A stretch of DNA of 64,000 bases from Uloborus plumipes (GCA_038373865.1 JAXGGA010003897.1:31793-95792); one strand, 5' to 3'. Positions 12,500 through 24,715 are shown, numbered from the stretch's first letter. Numbers and translations: made by a program. The notes: generated by a model from the sequence alone, not told the origin.

Positions 12500-12853
12500 T
12501 CACTTTCCGTACCTCATGTGTCCATAATCATCGAACTTCTTTTCAAGTGGCTTTGTGCTTCTTCCGAACCTCATGTGGCCGTAGTCATCAAACTGCCGTT
12601 TGCCGATGACGTTTTCTGATTCTTCATCGTCAAAATCGGTGAGTCCTACATCCGGGACTTCGGCCTCACCCCCGTGTCGACGAGCCAGCGATGATGTGTC
12701 AAGGGATCTAGCAAGTGCCAGGGAATGTCGTCCTCCAGGTCCTCCAACATAGGGCATGACGAGGCGAGCTAAGCGCTGTAGAGGTCCTGGTGGTGCTGCT
12801 GTTGTTAGTTGGAGAGTCACCAGGACAAGGATTGCTGTCCATAGGCAGTTCAT
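12500..12853 (-). CDS. SK: Sulfakinin neuropeptide precursor
   Basis: The 117-residue secreted prohormone yields two sulfakinins, the arthropod relatives of gastrin/cholecystokinin; in insects they act through CCK-like GPCRs in satiety, gut motility and behaviour (family knowledge). Residues 1-19 form a signal peptide (MNCLWTAILVLVTLQLTTA, then AP). A spacer with an acidic stretch (DFDDEESE, 73-80) leads to a dibasic KR at 85-86. Peptide 1 is QFDDYGHMRF (87-96) followed by the amidation/cleavage pair GR; its N-terminal Gln could become pyroGlu. After STKPLEKK comes peptide 2, FDDYGHMRY (107-115), then GK and the stop. The Tyr after DD in each copy is the expected sulfation site. Peptide 2 ends in RY rather than the canonical RF (codon tac). 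The ATG at 12853 was preferred over an in-frame ATG 24 bases upstream because a splice acceptor lies between them, and the shorter start gives a clean signal peptide. The coding sequence is unbroken and in one exon. The upstream 5' exon was not located. Confidence 0.95.
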   Translation of the reverse strand: MNCLWTAILVLVTLQLTTAAPPGPLQRLARLVMPYVGGPGGRHSLALARSLDTSSLARRHGGEAEVPDVGLTDFDDEESENVIGKRQFDDYGHMRFGRSTKPLEKKFDDYGHMRYGK

Positions 12854-12860
12854 GGCAGAG

Positions 12861-12880
12861 CTAAGGGGAAAAAACATTAC
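12861..12880 (-). other. Splice acceptor upstream of sulfakinin ATG
   Basis: On the minus strand, a T/C-rich run (tttttccccttag) ends in AG at 12862-12861, eight bases before the start ATG. This looks like a 3' splice site separating a distal non-coding first exon from the coding exon. It argues against the longer in-frame start at 12877, which would lie in the intron. Confidence 0.65.
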
Positions 12881-13169
12881 TCTTGTAATATAGCTTGAGA
12901 CAAAAAAAAAAAAAAAAAGCTAGTAGCTAGTGACCAGTAAGTCCAAAAAAGTTAGTGGCCACTTTGATGCTGTGCCCAATTCAATCCACGTTCCATCATA
13001 CTCCTGCTCATTCTGAATATAAATATGCAGTTTGAGTATTTTGATGTGATAGTACACCAATCTTTTGCATCTGCTTTCGATGTACAATATTTTTCACTCT
13101 CTTATTTATATAGTTGGTAATACAAAGCTTATTGCTCAAAAGTACAAGTTATTTAAAAAAAACAATATT

Positions 13170-13425
13170 TTTATGTAATTGCATCGATCGGCATCGACCG
13201 CCAATAACGGCACCGATGTTTTTTTTTTTTTTTTTGAAGAACCGGTGCTGATGCATTGGTATTATGCGTTTTTGTTCATAAAAATAATTAATTAAATGCA
13301 TTAATTGGAGTTCGCCAGTTTGGCTACCAACCTGAGATTTTCTGGTAGACAAAACAATATTTTTACTTGCCACGGCCGAGTGGCGACCGCTAGTCTCGAC
13401 CTTTATGTAACAGTGACTGGAAAGG
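13170..13425. repeat. Unclassified interspersed repeat, copy 1
   Basis: Shares blocks in the same order with 26190-26410: a gatgcattggta/gatgcattggca word followed by tttttgttca, then gccagttt/gccagttg, then cttgcca...gtggcga, gctagtctcgacctt and aca(c)agtga. The two copies are diverged (roughly three-quarters alike in the shared blocks). Class unknown. Confidence 0.6.
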
Positions 13426-13429
13426 TTTG

Positions 13430-14700
13430 AAGTGAGTACACGAGTACATGATGGTAGTTAAATCTTTTACTGATTGTAAGATTTAACTATAAAAAAAAAC
13501 TAATAACAGTAGATAGATTATTTATTTATTTATTTTGACTTGAATGGCATAAAAACGAATGCGGCAACCATTGCGGTTTGTATTTGAAAAGCTTAATAGA
13601 ACTCTTCACGTCAGTACAATTGAATGTGAGCATCCCAGGGAGCTTGAGGAATATGAAGTTGGCAATTCAGTTCTAGCAACAGAGTGTCCATTAACTGAGT
13701 TACTTATGTAGTTCTTATTTGCGTTCAAAATGGGTCCTTCAATGTTGTTCAAATGGACACTTTATTAAACGAATGACCTATTTTGAACGTAAATAAAAAC
13801 AACACGGATCACTCATTTCACTGACATACTTCATGTATTCAACTTTTTCAGTCCCACTAGAAGCTGCATATCTGATTTTGATCCTGAGTGTTTCAATGTC
13901 TTCCTTTAAGTTTGTAGCCACTGATTATTTTTTTCATACCCTCAATAAAAAGAAATTACAGGAGTAGTATTGAGTGAACTACTTTCGAATGCTGTGAAGG
14001 GCAAAACTAGTGGATAAAAAATACATATAAAATTTCAGGCTAAATTTTAAAGTTTATGAATACAAAAATTTTCTCAGAGATTTAAGCACCGTTTAGAATT
14101 ATCACTTGTTACTCTTACTCGTTGCTAATATCCTTTATTTATAGCTATTTCTATAACTAGCTATAAGTAACTGCATTATCGGTTTCACTAAGCATATTAA
14201 GAGATAGAGAAAACAAGCTTTGCTAACGGCAAAGACAAAGAAATTAAATAAAATATGAAACATATTGTTTCATTTCAGGGTAGAAGCAAAAGATATTCAT
14301 TCACTGCATCATACGTAGAAAATATTTATACAATATGTGTAACATGCAATTAGGTAAACTTAATGAAACGTCCTTTGTGAAACCAGTAACTTGTACATGT
14401 ATATTTTGTTTAATATAAAATGCAGTCCCCCTTAAATAAAATTGCTTAAAATATAACAACTGTAAAAAGTAAAATAATATTTTCTTTTAGAAATACATAT
14501 TTTGATAGATATTTTCATAACGCAATGAAGTTTGGTATATGTATCGAAGTCTGGCCTAAGTAAGCTATAAAGTTTTGTAGATAAATCAGTTTGTTAACTC
14601 GACATTTCTCTATATAGTACTTTGTGCCACTAATTTGGCAATTCTTGATGAGTTTTTTTCGTTGTTGCCAAATCAATCTAATTGTTAACATATTATGTCA
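13430..14700. other. Non-coding, upstream flank of sulfakinin gene
   Basis: AT-rich. The 5' non-coding exon and promoter of the minus-strand sulfakinin gene may lie here or further right, but I could not identify them from sequence. Confidence 0.4.
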
Positions 14701-15107
14701 CACTGTAAAAAAATAGATGTTGTTTTTACAGTATAATACAGCTAGTTTTATAATAACAAACTGTAAAAATGTCCAATTTTACCGTAATAAAATAAAATTT
14801 CTAGTTTTACACATTTTTAACTAAAATTGCTGCTTTACAGCAATAAACTGTAAAATTGTTAATTTTACAGTTTATTACTGTGCATTTTACAGTTTTAAAC
14901 TGGAACTGCTGCTGCCAGTATTATAGTGTTGTTTTCACAGTGTAATGAAGCAGCTGATTTTGTGGTAATAAACTGTAAAATTGCTACTTTACAGTAATAA
15001 ATTGTAAAATTATTAGTTTTACAATTTATTACTGTGCATTTCAGTTTTAAACTGGATCCCCTCCTGCCAGAATTATACTGTTAAAACAACATTTTATTTT
15101 TTGCACT
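14701..15107. mobile_element. CACTG MITE copy 2 (two-unit)
   Basis: Begins cactgtaaaaaaatagatg and ends ttttattttttgcacta. Between them the palindromic core (aaactgtaaaatt...aattttacagttt) appears twice, so this copy is a dimer of the basic unit. No coding capacity. Confidence 0.75.
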
Positions 15108-15109
15108 AT

Positions 15110-16170
15110 ATGTTTGTGGCAAGAAATATTTTTCATAATCGTATGCATGGTATGCACGAAAGGAGAGCGTTCATTGTGTTTGAACATTTTTTTTACTCTT
15201 CGCCAATAATTATGTCTTAAAAGCAAAGGTAATTATCGGGTTGAAAATCAGTCAAACTTTGTGAGTGATTGTCTTCTAAAACCGATAGTTGTAATGAAAA
15301 ACACAAACTCTATTAATGAAAACTGAGAAACTGCAGAAAAATAAATAGACACAAATATGATATTAAAGTCTTAACACAAAAGTAAGTTCCCTAAAAAGAA
15401 AAGAAAGAAACTTTCAATGGTTTCATTTCAATGTGTGTTGATAAATATAAAAGTCTTTGTAAAAGTTTTGTGAGCAAGGCATATTACTTTTCACTTCGTA
15501 CATAATGAGTCTGCTATTGACAGTTATATAATTAAGTCTATCAGCAAAGGGGATCAAAGTTTACTTGTTTTTTCATGAAGATATAGCAATTTATTAGAAT
15601 TTTAAATACTGCTAGCGGTAGTTTTTATTGATAACAGTTTTTTTTTTCACGAGTGTTTGTAAAAACTGTTCCTGATTATGAAACACCAAATACTTTTTAC
15701 AAGTGAATATCATTATAAAAATTGCCATAACTTTTTTTTCTAACTAGAATTTATATAAACAACTTTTGTAAATATTTTTTACTTAGCATTAATAAGGCTT
15801 AATGAGCAACATTACTAATAGTTTTATGTTATTTATATTTTTAATCATATGAACAACTATTTACTATTTTAACTGTTTACTATATTTCTTAAACAATGTA
15901 GGATATATGAATATTGAACCTGGTAAAAAAAAAGCTCAACGATATAATAAACTAAATGCTACTGAAAATGTTGGGACGTATGAAAAATGAAAATAAAATA
16001 TCACGTCATTGCAAACAGCTGCTTATCAGCCAAATAATTTGCATTTAAAACTAATAAAGTTTAAAAAAAAGTATTTTACGAAGGGCTGCTTGAAGTTTTT
16101 TAGATCTCCTTGTATGGTAAAAGTCACCAGAAATGTATCGCTTTTTTTAACATAAAAAAAAAATATACTA
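15110..16170. other. Non-coding AT-rich stretch
   Basis: No gene, RNA or bounded element seen. Confidence 0.45.
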
Positions 16171-16560
16171 CACAGTAAAAAATGAATGTTGTTCTTACAG
16201 TATGACACAGCTCTTATTACATTAATTTTACAGCAATAAACTGTAAAACTGCTAATTTTACAGTACTAAATTGTAAAATTGATAGTTTTAGTTTATTTCT
16301 GTGCATTTTACAGTTTTAAACTAGAACCTCTGCTGCCAGTATTACACTGTTGTTTTTACAGTTTAATACAGCTAATTTAACGGTCAACTGTAGCATTGTT
16401 AATTTTACAGCAATAAGCTGTAAAATTTTTATTTTTACTGTAATAAACTGTAAAATTGCTAGTTTTACAGTAATAAACTGTAAAATAGCTAATGTTAGTT
16501 CCTTACTGCGATTTTACAATTTTAAAATGAAACCTCTGCTTTCAGTATTATACTGTAAAA
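16171..16560. mobile_element. CACTG MITE copy 3, left part (split)
   Basis: Starts cacagtaaaaaatgaatgt and runs through two to three core units to tactgtaaaa, where element D begins. Its missing right tail (aaaaacaacaacttattttt) resumes at 18167-18191, showing that element D inserted into this MITE. Confidence 0.8.
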
Positions 16561-18166
16561 GAGCCAATATTTAGAAAAGTGCCAATTTGAAGTTGGAGTT
16601 TTTCGAAAAAAAAAAAAAATATTTTGCAGAAAAAAACTAATATTGGATTTTAAGTCTAAATTGGGTCTAAATGCAAGAAAATAAAAGGGGGGAGGTCAAG
16701 GAAGTTATTTACCCCCTCCTTAGATTACTCACTTTTAAGCCGTTACAGATCTGATGAATGTTACAGATCTGATGTTAATATGAGCTACATATTTGAGTTT
16801 ATGCTTTCAGTCTTCGTTAACATCTCTAAATATGATATCATTTCCTTGCATTTTAAACATAGAATTAAGATAATTATATTAAAATGTATATATTAGGCTA
16901 AAAAATCAAATTTCATTATAAAAAAGCATTTCTTGGAAATAAAAATGAGCGATAAGGTTTATAGATAAAATAAATTATGAGATTACCAAATCCAAGCTAA
17001 TAAAACATTTGTTTTGTTTTGAAACAACACACAACTTCAACTTTTTCAACACACAGCTCTGCTGCTTGCTTTTCTTTAATTAGTTGCAGGAAATTTAATT
17101 TCTTGATCAGAAATTCAAATTTAGCATGCTAGTTATTATCTAGTTATTTAGCGAAGTTATGAGAAATTGAAGCACCAAAATAAATAAATAAATAAATAAA
17201 ATAATAATAATTAATTAACTTAATTTCTGCAGTGTCAATTTTTCTTATTTTACTAACTTCTATTGTTAGGTCATACAAACCACAAATGAAGCAATTGTAC
17301 TAAAACTCATTGCTTTTCATTTTTTAAGAACAAAAATATTCAATATATAAGGCTAAAACCTGTGATTTTTGCGTTTTATAATTCTGAAACGTGTGAGTTA
17401 GTTCTGTAACATATTCGCTGTTTTTCAATGTTACCGATCTGACAAACTGACAAAGTTTTTTTTTTATTTCCGAGTCGATCGCACTAAACCAAAATGAAAC
17501 ACGTGGTTTTTTCACTTATAATAAAGAACTATACTTATCTATAAAATAATTTTTAAAATAATAAAAACTGTGCATTTTAGAGAGTGTTACCGATCTGATG
17601 ACTCAAATGACACACATTTTATAAATTACTTTAAAAAATCCTACCTGAAATTTTAGATGCAGGAATGCAAGTTTTTAATTACGATGCGATAAAACATCAC
17701 ACCAGGTACTCAGTATCACGTGGTATCGGTGCAGGAAATGATTTTGGGAGCCTAAATATAGATCAGAAGTTATTGTTACCACTCTGACGCGGAACTGAGG
17801 GACACGCCTATTTCGCATTCCCTAGAAAATCAGTAATCGATTAAAATAAAAATGAAGTAAAATATTAACAAAGGGGTAAAAATAGAATCGTTTTTTGTGC
17901 AAGTGTGGTTTTTTGGGAAGTTAGAAAGTGCGCTTAAGCTGTTTGCATGCTAAGCTTTGCTACTGGGAACACGTTACTGATCTGATTTTCGATGTATAAA
18001 ACAAATATTTTCTGAAGAAAAAAAAATTTTTTTTTCTGATATTATTAGATGAAATGAAAGCAAAACTTGTCTTCTTTCCGGGGAAAATTATTTTTTTAAC
18101 TAGTTATTGAAATACTAATGAAAATTCACTTGGGACTCAAATTGGCACTTTTCTAAATATTAGCTC
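16561..18166. mobile_element. 1.6 kb TIR element (D) inserted in a MITE
   Basis: 1606 bp with inverted ends GAGC(C/T) + AATATTTAGAAAAGTGCCAA, matching over about 28 bp with one mismatch. Comparison with intact MITE copies (ctgtaaaaacaac) implies a 4 bp AAAA duplication (16557-16560, 18167-18170). A subterminal word of type GTTACCGATCTGATG occurs at about 16744, 16761, 17430, 17587, 17777 and 17972, on the plus strand. A 63-codon minus-strand frame (17324-17515) shows no known domain. The superfamily is undetermined; a non-autonomous DNA transposon is likely. Confidence 0.75.
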
Positions 18167-18191
18167 AAAAACAACAACTTATTTTTTTGCA
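18167..18191. mobile_element. CACTG MITE copy 3, right tail
   Basis: The 3' remainder of the MITE interrupted by element D; reads aaaaacaacaactta and ends ttttttgca like other copies. Confidence 0.7.
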
Positions 18192-18199
18192 ATTTCAGA

Positions 18200-19560
18200 A
18201 AAGTTGAATATTTATCTCATCGAAACTTTGACGCAGAACATTGCGCCATTTATTTGCCGTTTTTCTAATAAAACTTCTTTAATATTTCTTATCTGTAATA
18301 TCTTTCCAATTTTTAACTATTCAATAAAATGTAATAGACGAAAATTTTTGGAAAAGATTGATCTTTTATTACATACAAGTTTGACGAAAGTATCTGTCTC
18401 TTTTGGGGGATTCATTTAAGGAAATAGGGAAGTTTTCCATTTTTTAATTTTATTTTTACATGATAGAACAACATACATAATCATCATTGGTGAAAAAGTA
18501 GTTTTTAAAATAATTTTTAAAGTTTAAGCGATGGTGACGTCAAAAGGCTCGTAGATTTCGCCTGAGCGCCAAGCAAGGAGCGAGAAACCGATTATCGGCC
18601 GAACGGAAACCTGTTTTCTGTGCTGTTATAAGTTGTTCTAGCAGACTGCCGGAAAGAGGTAAAAGTCGCCAAGTGATGCCTCGCTAAAAATTTGAATATG
18701 GTTTTCGCCGCAAAAAGCTTAAAACAATCGACGCAGACACACTTGGCTTGTTGCTCTTTGACGAATCTAATCTCCAAAGTGAACTAATATACTTAAACTT
18801 ATTGATAACGGAATTAAAAACAACTCCGCAATGAAACGATAGTATAGCTGCAATACAATTTTTGTGGTTTGAAATGCTAAAATTAGAGCTATTTGTCGTC
18901 ACTGGTTACGTTTACGAGGTGCGCTTTTTTTGCGCGTGGGTTTTTTAAAAATTCATTAAAAGTCAATAATTGTGTTTTAAAATTCGGCGATGGAGAATTT
19001 TTGTGCCTTAGCAATATCTAGTAGTCAAAGTGGGAATATTTAATAGGTTGAAACTTCCGTGTTGATTTTTCCACAAGTATGCTATTTTCTCCTGCCATTG
19101 CATCACTTAAAAAAAAAAAAAACTCTTCCAAATAATCGATAAATAGAAATTTAAACTTGTTGATTAAAACTCCTTGACTTAGGGCGTATCTTTAACTATT
19201 TAAAATAATTTGAACTATTCAGATCTGTCAGTTACCACGAAAAAATTTCTTCAGTTTTCTTGGTTTGGAAATTGATTTTTTTTCGCGAGTTGTGAAATTA
19301 TTAATTACAGCGTAGGAATAAAATCTTAGTTAGCATTATAAAGTATGTATATTTTAACTCACTGAAAGAAAAATGATGAGAGCCTTGCCGGTAAACTTCC
19401 TCGAAAATGTATTTATCAAGGAAACTCACAAAACCTGAATAAATAATCTTTACACTGCCTTCCTATGTCACCAGTATTCGTCCAAGTTAATTCTAAAGAT
19501 TATATTTATACTATGTGTTTTTTGGGAGAATGACTTAGTTCCTTCAATAGTTTATCAGAC
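18200..19560. other. Non-coding; GC-richer island at 18.53-18.93 kb
   Basis: 18530-18930 is noticeably less AT-rich than its surroundings (gcctgagcgccaagcaagga, gaaccgattatcggccgaac). It has minus-strand open frames but no domain I recognise. It could be an unclassified repeat or an old exon. The rest is plain AT-rich DNA. Confidence 0.35.

Positions 19561-19563
<3 letters not shown>

Positions 19564-19622
<59 letters not shown>
19564..19622. repeat. (TA)n microsatellite
   Basis: About 29 uninterrupted TA units, followed at 19631-19652 by a short (TTA)n run. Confidence 0.95.
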
Positions 19623-19628
<6 letters not shown>

Positions 19629-19694
19629 GTATTATTATTATTATTATTATTAATTTTTTTTTCTTTTCACATTGCTTCAATGTATTCCATATGC

Positions 19695-19795
19695 AAATGG
19701 TGACCCATTGCCTTAGTTGGTTTCAGCGTCGAGCCAAAAAGCAAAGATTGAGAGTTCGAATCCCGATGTTCTGAAAAACACCGATTTAATGACTT
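19695..19795 (+). repeat. tRNA-like SINE head (degenerate)
   Basis: Contains an A-box-like ttagttggtttcagc and a perfect B-box-like agttcgaatccc, correctly ordered and about 35 bp apart, but the T-stem and acceptor stem do not pair. It is therefore not a functional tRNA gene. Best explained as a tRNA-derived SINE fragment. Confidence 0.5.
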
Positions 19796-19997
19796 TTCTT
19801 TCTTCAGTAGAAGTGATCTTAATTTCCCCGAAAATATAATCTAATAAGCTGCAGTTCTGTTGTAGTTATATTGAGGAAAAAAGAAATTAACATGGCAAAA
19901 ATCGCAGAATTAAAATAAATATTTTAATAAAATAGAGGCAGCGATTTTAAATTAATTCGTTGTTTTCTTACGCATTGCTTTCATACATGGCTTCCCG

Positions 19998-20165
19998 CTA
20001 TGGAGGCCCAGTAGGTCAGTTGGCGGGAGTGACCTGCTAGTAACGGAAGGGCATGGAATTGATCCTCCCATAGGTCAAAAATTTAACTTATGTCTGATTT
20101 TCCTCAACAGAATTCCGATTCATATTTCCGTGAATGAGAAATCTTAACCCATGGGAGGGCACTAT
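19998..20165 (+). repeat. tRNA-Thr-like SINE (degenerate)
   Basis: Reads cccagtaggtcagttggcgg, then ctagtaa (the anticodon-loop sequence expected of tRNA-Thr with anticodon AGT), then a mutated B box (ggaattgatcc) and a non-tRNA body. Stems are broken. Fits a tRNA-Thr-derived SINE. Confidence 0.5.
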
Positions 20166-20169
20166 TTTA

Positions 20170-21437
20170 AATCACAATTATGTTTTTGTATTTAAATAAA
20201 AAAAAACACCTTTATTTTAGCATGGCAAACAGCAGTACCGTATAGATTTTATTTCTCAAAGATGTTTTTTGTGGCTACCCCTCTCCCCGCTACAACTTCC
20301 TTAATACTTCACCTAACTTCAAGAGTAAAACATGCAATATAAGTTTTTTTCACTGCTATATCAGCGAAAAATAAACAAGCAAGTTACATATTTGCTGTTA
20401 TTCAAAAAGTTTATTAAAAAATAAGGTTTATGAATTATTTCTGTCCATGGAGAATGCTGCCCACGGGTCAGCTAGTTATAATATAAATTATATAAAGAAA
20501 GGAAATATAAAAATAAATAAAAGTCAACAAGTGATATTAATCGCAAAAAGAGAAATAAATAAATCCACAAAATCATATTTTAATAAATAAGTTTGAGTCA
20601 TTAAACCAGAAGATAAAATATCTGTTTGAAGGATAGCTATTTCAAAATGCTGGTACTATTCTTCTCTGGTCATTTGAGTTTATGTTGATAATCAGGAAGC
20701 CAATTATGCTATGTTTTCTTCATTTCAGATTATTTGAACTGTTCAGTTGATCTTCAGATAAAAAGAGCTGCGTCATGAAAATGCAAAATGGCTGCCCCTT
20801 TTGAGTCCTCCTCTCATTACTCTCCTAATACTTCGATTCGAAAGTATAACGTTTTTGCCGAGTTCATTTTTTTTTCAGAAGGAAAATTGCGACTTTAGGA
20901 AATCTTTTGCTTTGAAGAAATATCATTCCGACATGAATGGGCGATGCATAAAACGTTAGAGAGATCTAAAAAACCCTTCTATCATTTCCAAATAATTGAA
21001 AGGAAAATAGTCAAGTAAAATTTTAATGACCATTTTCAGTTTCAATTGCTGAAAAGAAAAACTTAGGATATTCATACGTAGATTTATGTACGTATATTTT
21101 TTACAGTACATTCAGAAGTTGCAAATGACTGTAGCTTATCTTGGCGTCAATAGATACAAGCAAGAAGGTTCAGAACGGATTGCTGTTATGTATGAAAAAA
21201 AAACGCTTTGAAAATGTGTGCAAACGACTAGTTTTATAAACGTAAAAAGAGGAGCACGAATAATAAGATACGAAAAAAATCAGAAATGTGTATGAGAGAA
21301 TTTTAGACGTAATTCCAAAAAATGTCCTGAATGCCATTGTAAAGCTTTCAGCAGATCGTTTATCAAAATAGGATTTTTTAAGGTACAAGAGTAAAATACT
21401 TTAAACTACTAGCATGAATCATTATCAGCATCATCTA
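20170..21437. other. Non-coding, no feature recognised
   Basis: AT-rich intergenic DNA without convincing genes or bounded repeats. Confidence 0.45.
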
Positions 21438-21555
21438 CACTGCAAAACATAAACCGTTGTTTTACAGTATAAAACTAGTAGCAGAGGTTCCAGTTTGTAA
21501 CTGTAAAATGCACAGTAATAAACTGTAAAATTCGCAATTTTATAGTTTAAGTTAT
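21438..21555. mobile_element. CACTG MITE copy 4, right-truncated
   Basis: Begins cactgcaaaacataaaccg, contains ttccagtttgtaactg and cacagtaataaactgtaaaa, then breaks at about 21555 before the mirrored half. The following sequence carries gatacgtccgttgcgg and gatacgtctgttacgg (21561, 21719), another repeated word. Confidence 0.65.
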
Positions 21556-21559
21556 TTGT

Positions 21560-23040
21560 GAGATACGTCCGTTGCGGAGATAAAAAAAATTATAAAAAAT
21601 CTGTTTTTGAAAATTTGCAAAATTTAATTGCATAATTTTGTAGTTGAGCCTATGTTCTTCATAAACTGCATGCAATGAAATAATAATTTAGGACCTTTCG
21701 AGGTGTTAAAGCTTCAAATGATACGTCTGTTACGGTGGAATTGCCCTTTCGTCATCTCCGAAAAATTGAAAAGCATAATGATGAAATCCATAATCGACCT
21801 TGTAAAAAATAATAAAATACAATTCTGAAGTGCTCTGTGCATTTTGCTTCAAAGTACACCTAAATCAAATTCTCTGATATTCAATATGCCTTTCGCGATA
21901 TCTGGACACAGGATTGCTTTAAATTGTACTGTTAGTTTAGCATATTTTCAGTTACTGTACTTTTATAATATTGAGTATTGCAAATCTTTAAAAAGTTAAC
22001 ATTTAAATAAATGTTCATTTAAACGAAAGGCTTACAGGACAACTTAACTGTTAAAATATTTTACTGAATGTAATTTACTAATCTTGAATTCTGTTTTATT
22101 GGTAGAGTGTGTATCGCTTAATTTAGACGTTATGGTTGTTTTATCGCAATGATGAAAATCATTGCAAGATTCGATTTTTTTTTTTTTGGATGTTTCAACT
22201 ATGTGTAAGTATTAGAGTAACACTATTTAATTTTTTTTCTGGAATTTAGTACAGTATTAAAAGCATGATTGAAAAATACAATATGAACGAATAACCGCCA
22301 ACACCGGTAACAAAATTTCTAGCTCATTTTATTTGATGGCAACGACTAAAATCAAAGTTAGCACATTAAATCCTCTGCGTTTGGGGAAAATTTACGCTAT
22401 AAAAGAAGCACGCACTGGTCGTATAGATATGATTTTATGACGAATAATTACGATTAAAACTGCGTCAAAAAGATCATTACGGAAAATCATAAGAATGATG
22501 TTGGAAAGAATGTCAAGTGCGTGCTGCCCCATTAATGAACTTAAACTCCTTAAATATTTGTCCTTCATTGAAAATAATGGGTACTTTCTTCATTTTGATG
22601 ACTCCCGAGGTAATCTTTACTCATTGTTGCTTCAATAAATGCTGGCTATTAATATTTTACACTTGGCGAGTTATACTAAGAAACGTTTTGCTCTTCAGTT
22701 AAAGTTGTCAATTTGTTTGAAAATTTTAATGAAATACGATTTTTGGATATTTAGTAGCTAGTGCAATGAGGAGAGAAATACTTTTTAAAGGATATCTGGG
22801 GTAAACTGAAAGGGCACTTTTCGATTTTTTTAAACCTTTATTTTGCTGCTCATATCGAAATAGGGATCTATATTGTCCGATGGGTCACCGTACACCACAA
22901 TGGAGAACAAAAGTGAAGCAATTCAAAAATCAACCAATAATTCGAACTAACTATTGGTTTAAAATCCCAATTTAATGCTCTTTCTTGCAAAAAAATAAAT
23001 AAATAAGTTGAATTTTTAAAACTTGGATTCATTTTTACCT
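21560..23040. other. Non-coding AT-rich stretch
   Basis: Apart from the twice-repeated gatacgtc(c/t)gtt word at its left edge, nothing recognised. Confidence 0.4.
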
Positions 23041-23049
23041 TCTTTTGCA

Positions 23050-23145
23050 TTTTTTTAGCATCTTAGAACCACGGACCCCTAGTATGAGCTCGGGGACTCC
23101 CAAGGGTCCGCGGACCACACTTTGCGAAACTTTGCTAAAGTTGAA
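23050..23145. repeat. hAT-like terminal fragment
   Basis: Contains accacggacccctag and gggtccgcggaccacacttt followed by gcgaaac. Words of the type ggtccgcggaccacactttg are typical of the terminal region of hAT (Charlie-like) elements. Only one end is present, with no target duplication or transposase. Confidence 0.45.
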
Positions 23146-23254
23146 ACAATGAACTATTTCTCTATTCCCACAATTTACTGTCTTCAAAAAATGAAGATGA
23201 AGAAAAACTACATTAATAAATATTTAATGCACTTTTTGTAAAATAAAATGGTTT

Positions 23255-23575
23255 TTAATAATAATATTTATTAATTTAGTAATATTAATAATATTAAATT
23301 AATAATACCAATGATATTAATTTAAATATAATATTAATATAATTTAAACATAATATTAATATTAATTTAAATATAATATTAATATAATTTAAACATAATA
23401 TTAATATTAATTTAAATATAATATTAATATTAATTTAAATATGATATGTATTTATATTAATTTAAATACAATATTAGTTATAATTTAAATATAATATTAA
23501 TATTAATTAAAATATTATATTAATATTAATTAAAATATTATATTAATATTATGTTAATAATAATAATAAATAAAA
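23255..23575. repeat. AT-only minisatellite
   Basis: Almost pure A/T for 320 bp, made of aatattaatttaaatata-like units of about 27-29 bp with local variants. Neighbouring units are near-identical in places, indicating tandem expansion. Confidence 0.85.
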
Positions 23576-23579
23576 TTTT

Positions 23580-24235
23580 ATCTAATTTTACCGAAAATGG
23601 GTTTTAGTTGTAAAATTTAGTTATATCCATTTTTTTACCAACTGACTATAAATACATTCCTGTAGAAATGAATTAACAAAAACTCTGTCAATAACTTTGC
23701 TTATGAAATATCATAACGATCTGATGTAGAGTATGACGTCATCAGAAGCATATTTGCGTGCCGGTTTCCAATTTTGGGACACAAGCACGCAATAAAATTG
23801 ACCTTCTGTTACGAGTGAAGATATTTCTATTGTTCCGGAACTTTTCGGTCCGTTACAATCATTTCGAGAGTATCGTTTTGAATGAGATTCCTTCGCAAAT
23901 TATAATTGCCTTAGAGGGTAAGTTGTTTGATTTTGCAAGATGGAGATGCTATATGAGAATTTCCATTTTAAAATGCTATCGGTGGGAGTTGTGTTTCTGA
24001 AAGGAGATCGGAACCGAATCACTCAGCGGAGTCCTTTGGTGCGTTCCAATCCGTCGTTGTAGTAAGTTGTCGAACTTATAGTGGTAGTTATTGAAAATGC
24101 TTTTTAATTTCAGTTTTTTAAATAGAAATAAACTATATGTGATTTATTTTCAGCAGATCTAGAAAAAACTGCAATGGAATTCCATTACAACGAATACGAG
24201 TAGGACGAAATAACTTTTCAGCCCCAATTTAACTG
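23580..24235. other. Non-coding; unassigned 80-codon frame
   Basis: 23758-24000 (+) is open and a little less AT-rich than its flanks, but its product has no signal peptide, domain or conserved motif that I recognise. I do not call it a gene. Confidence 0.35.
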
Positions 24236-24602
24236 CACTGCAAAAAATGAACAGTATAATTCTGGCAGCGGAGGTTCCGATTTAAAACTGTAAAATGCAC
24301 AGTAATAAACTGTAAAACTAGGAATTTTGCAGTTGCTAACTGTAAAGAAAGCAATTTTACAGTTTATTGTTGTAAAATTTAGCTGTATTATACAGTAAAA
24401 ACAACAGTATAATACTCACAATACAGGTTCCAGTTTAAAATTGTAAAATGCTCTGTAATAAATTGTTAAATTAGCAATTTTACAGTTCATTACTGTAATA
24501 TTAGCAATTTTACAATTTATTACTGTAAAATTAGAAATTTTAGTGTATTAGTATAAACTGAATTGTATTATACTGTAAAAACAACATTCATTTTTTACAG
24601 TG
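24236..24602. mobile_element. CACTG MITE copy 5 (two-unit)
   Basis: Starts cactgcaaaaaatgaacag and ends cattcattttttacagtg. Two core units are separated by a gtattatacagtaaaaacaa junction that itself resembles the terminal sequence, i.e. a head-to-tail dimer sharing an internal end. Confidence 0.8.
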
Positions 24603-24604
24603 CC

Positions 24605-24715
24605 AATAAATCAGCAGGGCTCTTATACATTTAGAATGATAAAACTTATTCCAGGAACTTAGAATGATTCATTTGTGTCGTTAATGGACATGGGAATTGT
24701 TGGTGCTTAAGAAAG
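24605..24715. repeat. Direct duplication, left copy
   Basis: About 110 bp (aatcagcagggctcttatac ... cattcatttgtgtcgttaatgg type) repeated at 24968-25060 in the same orientation with around 10-15% differences. The left copy abuts the MITE ending at 24602; the right copy has no MITE. Confidence 0.7.
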
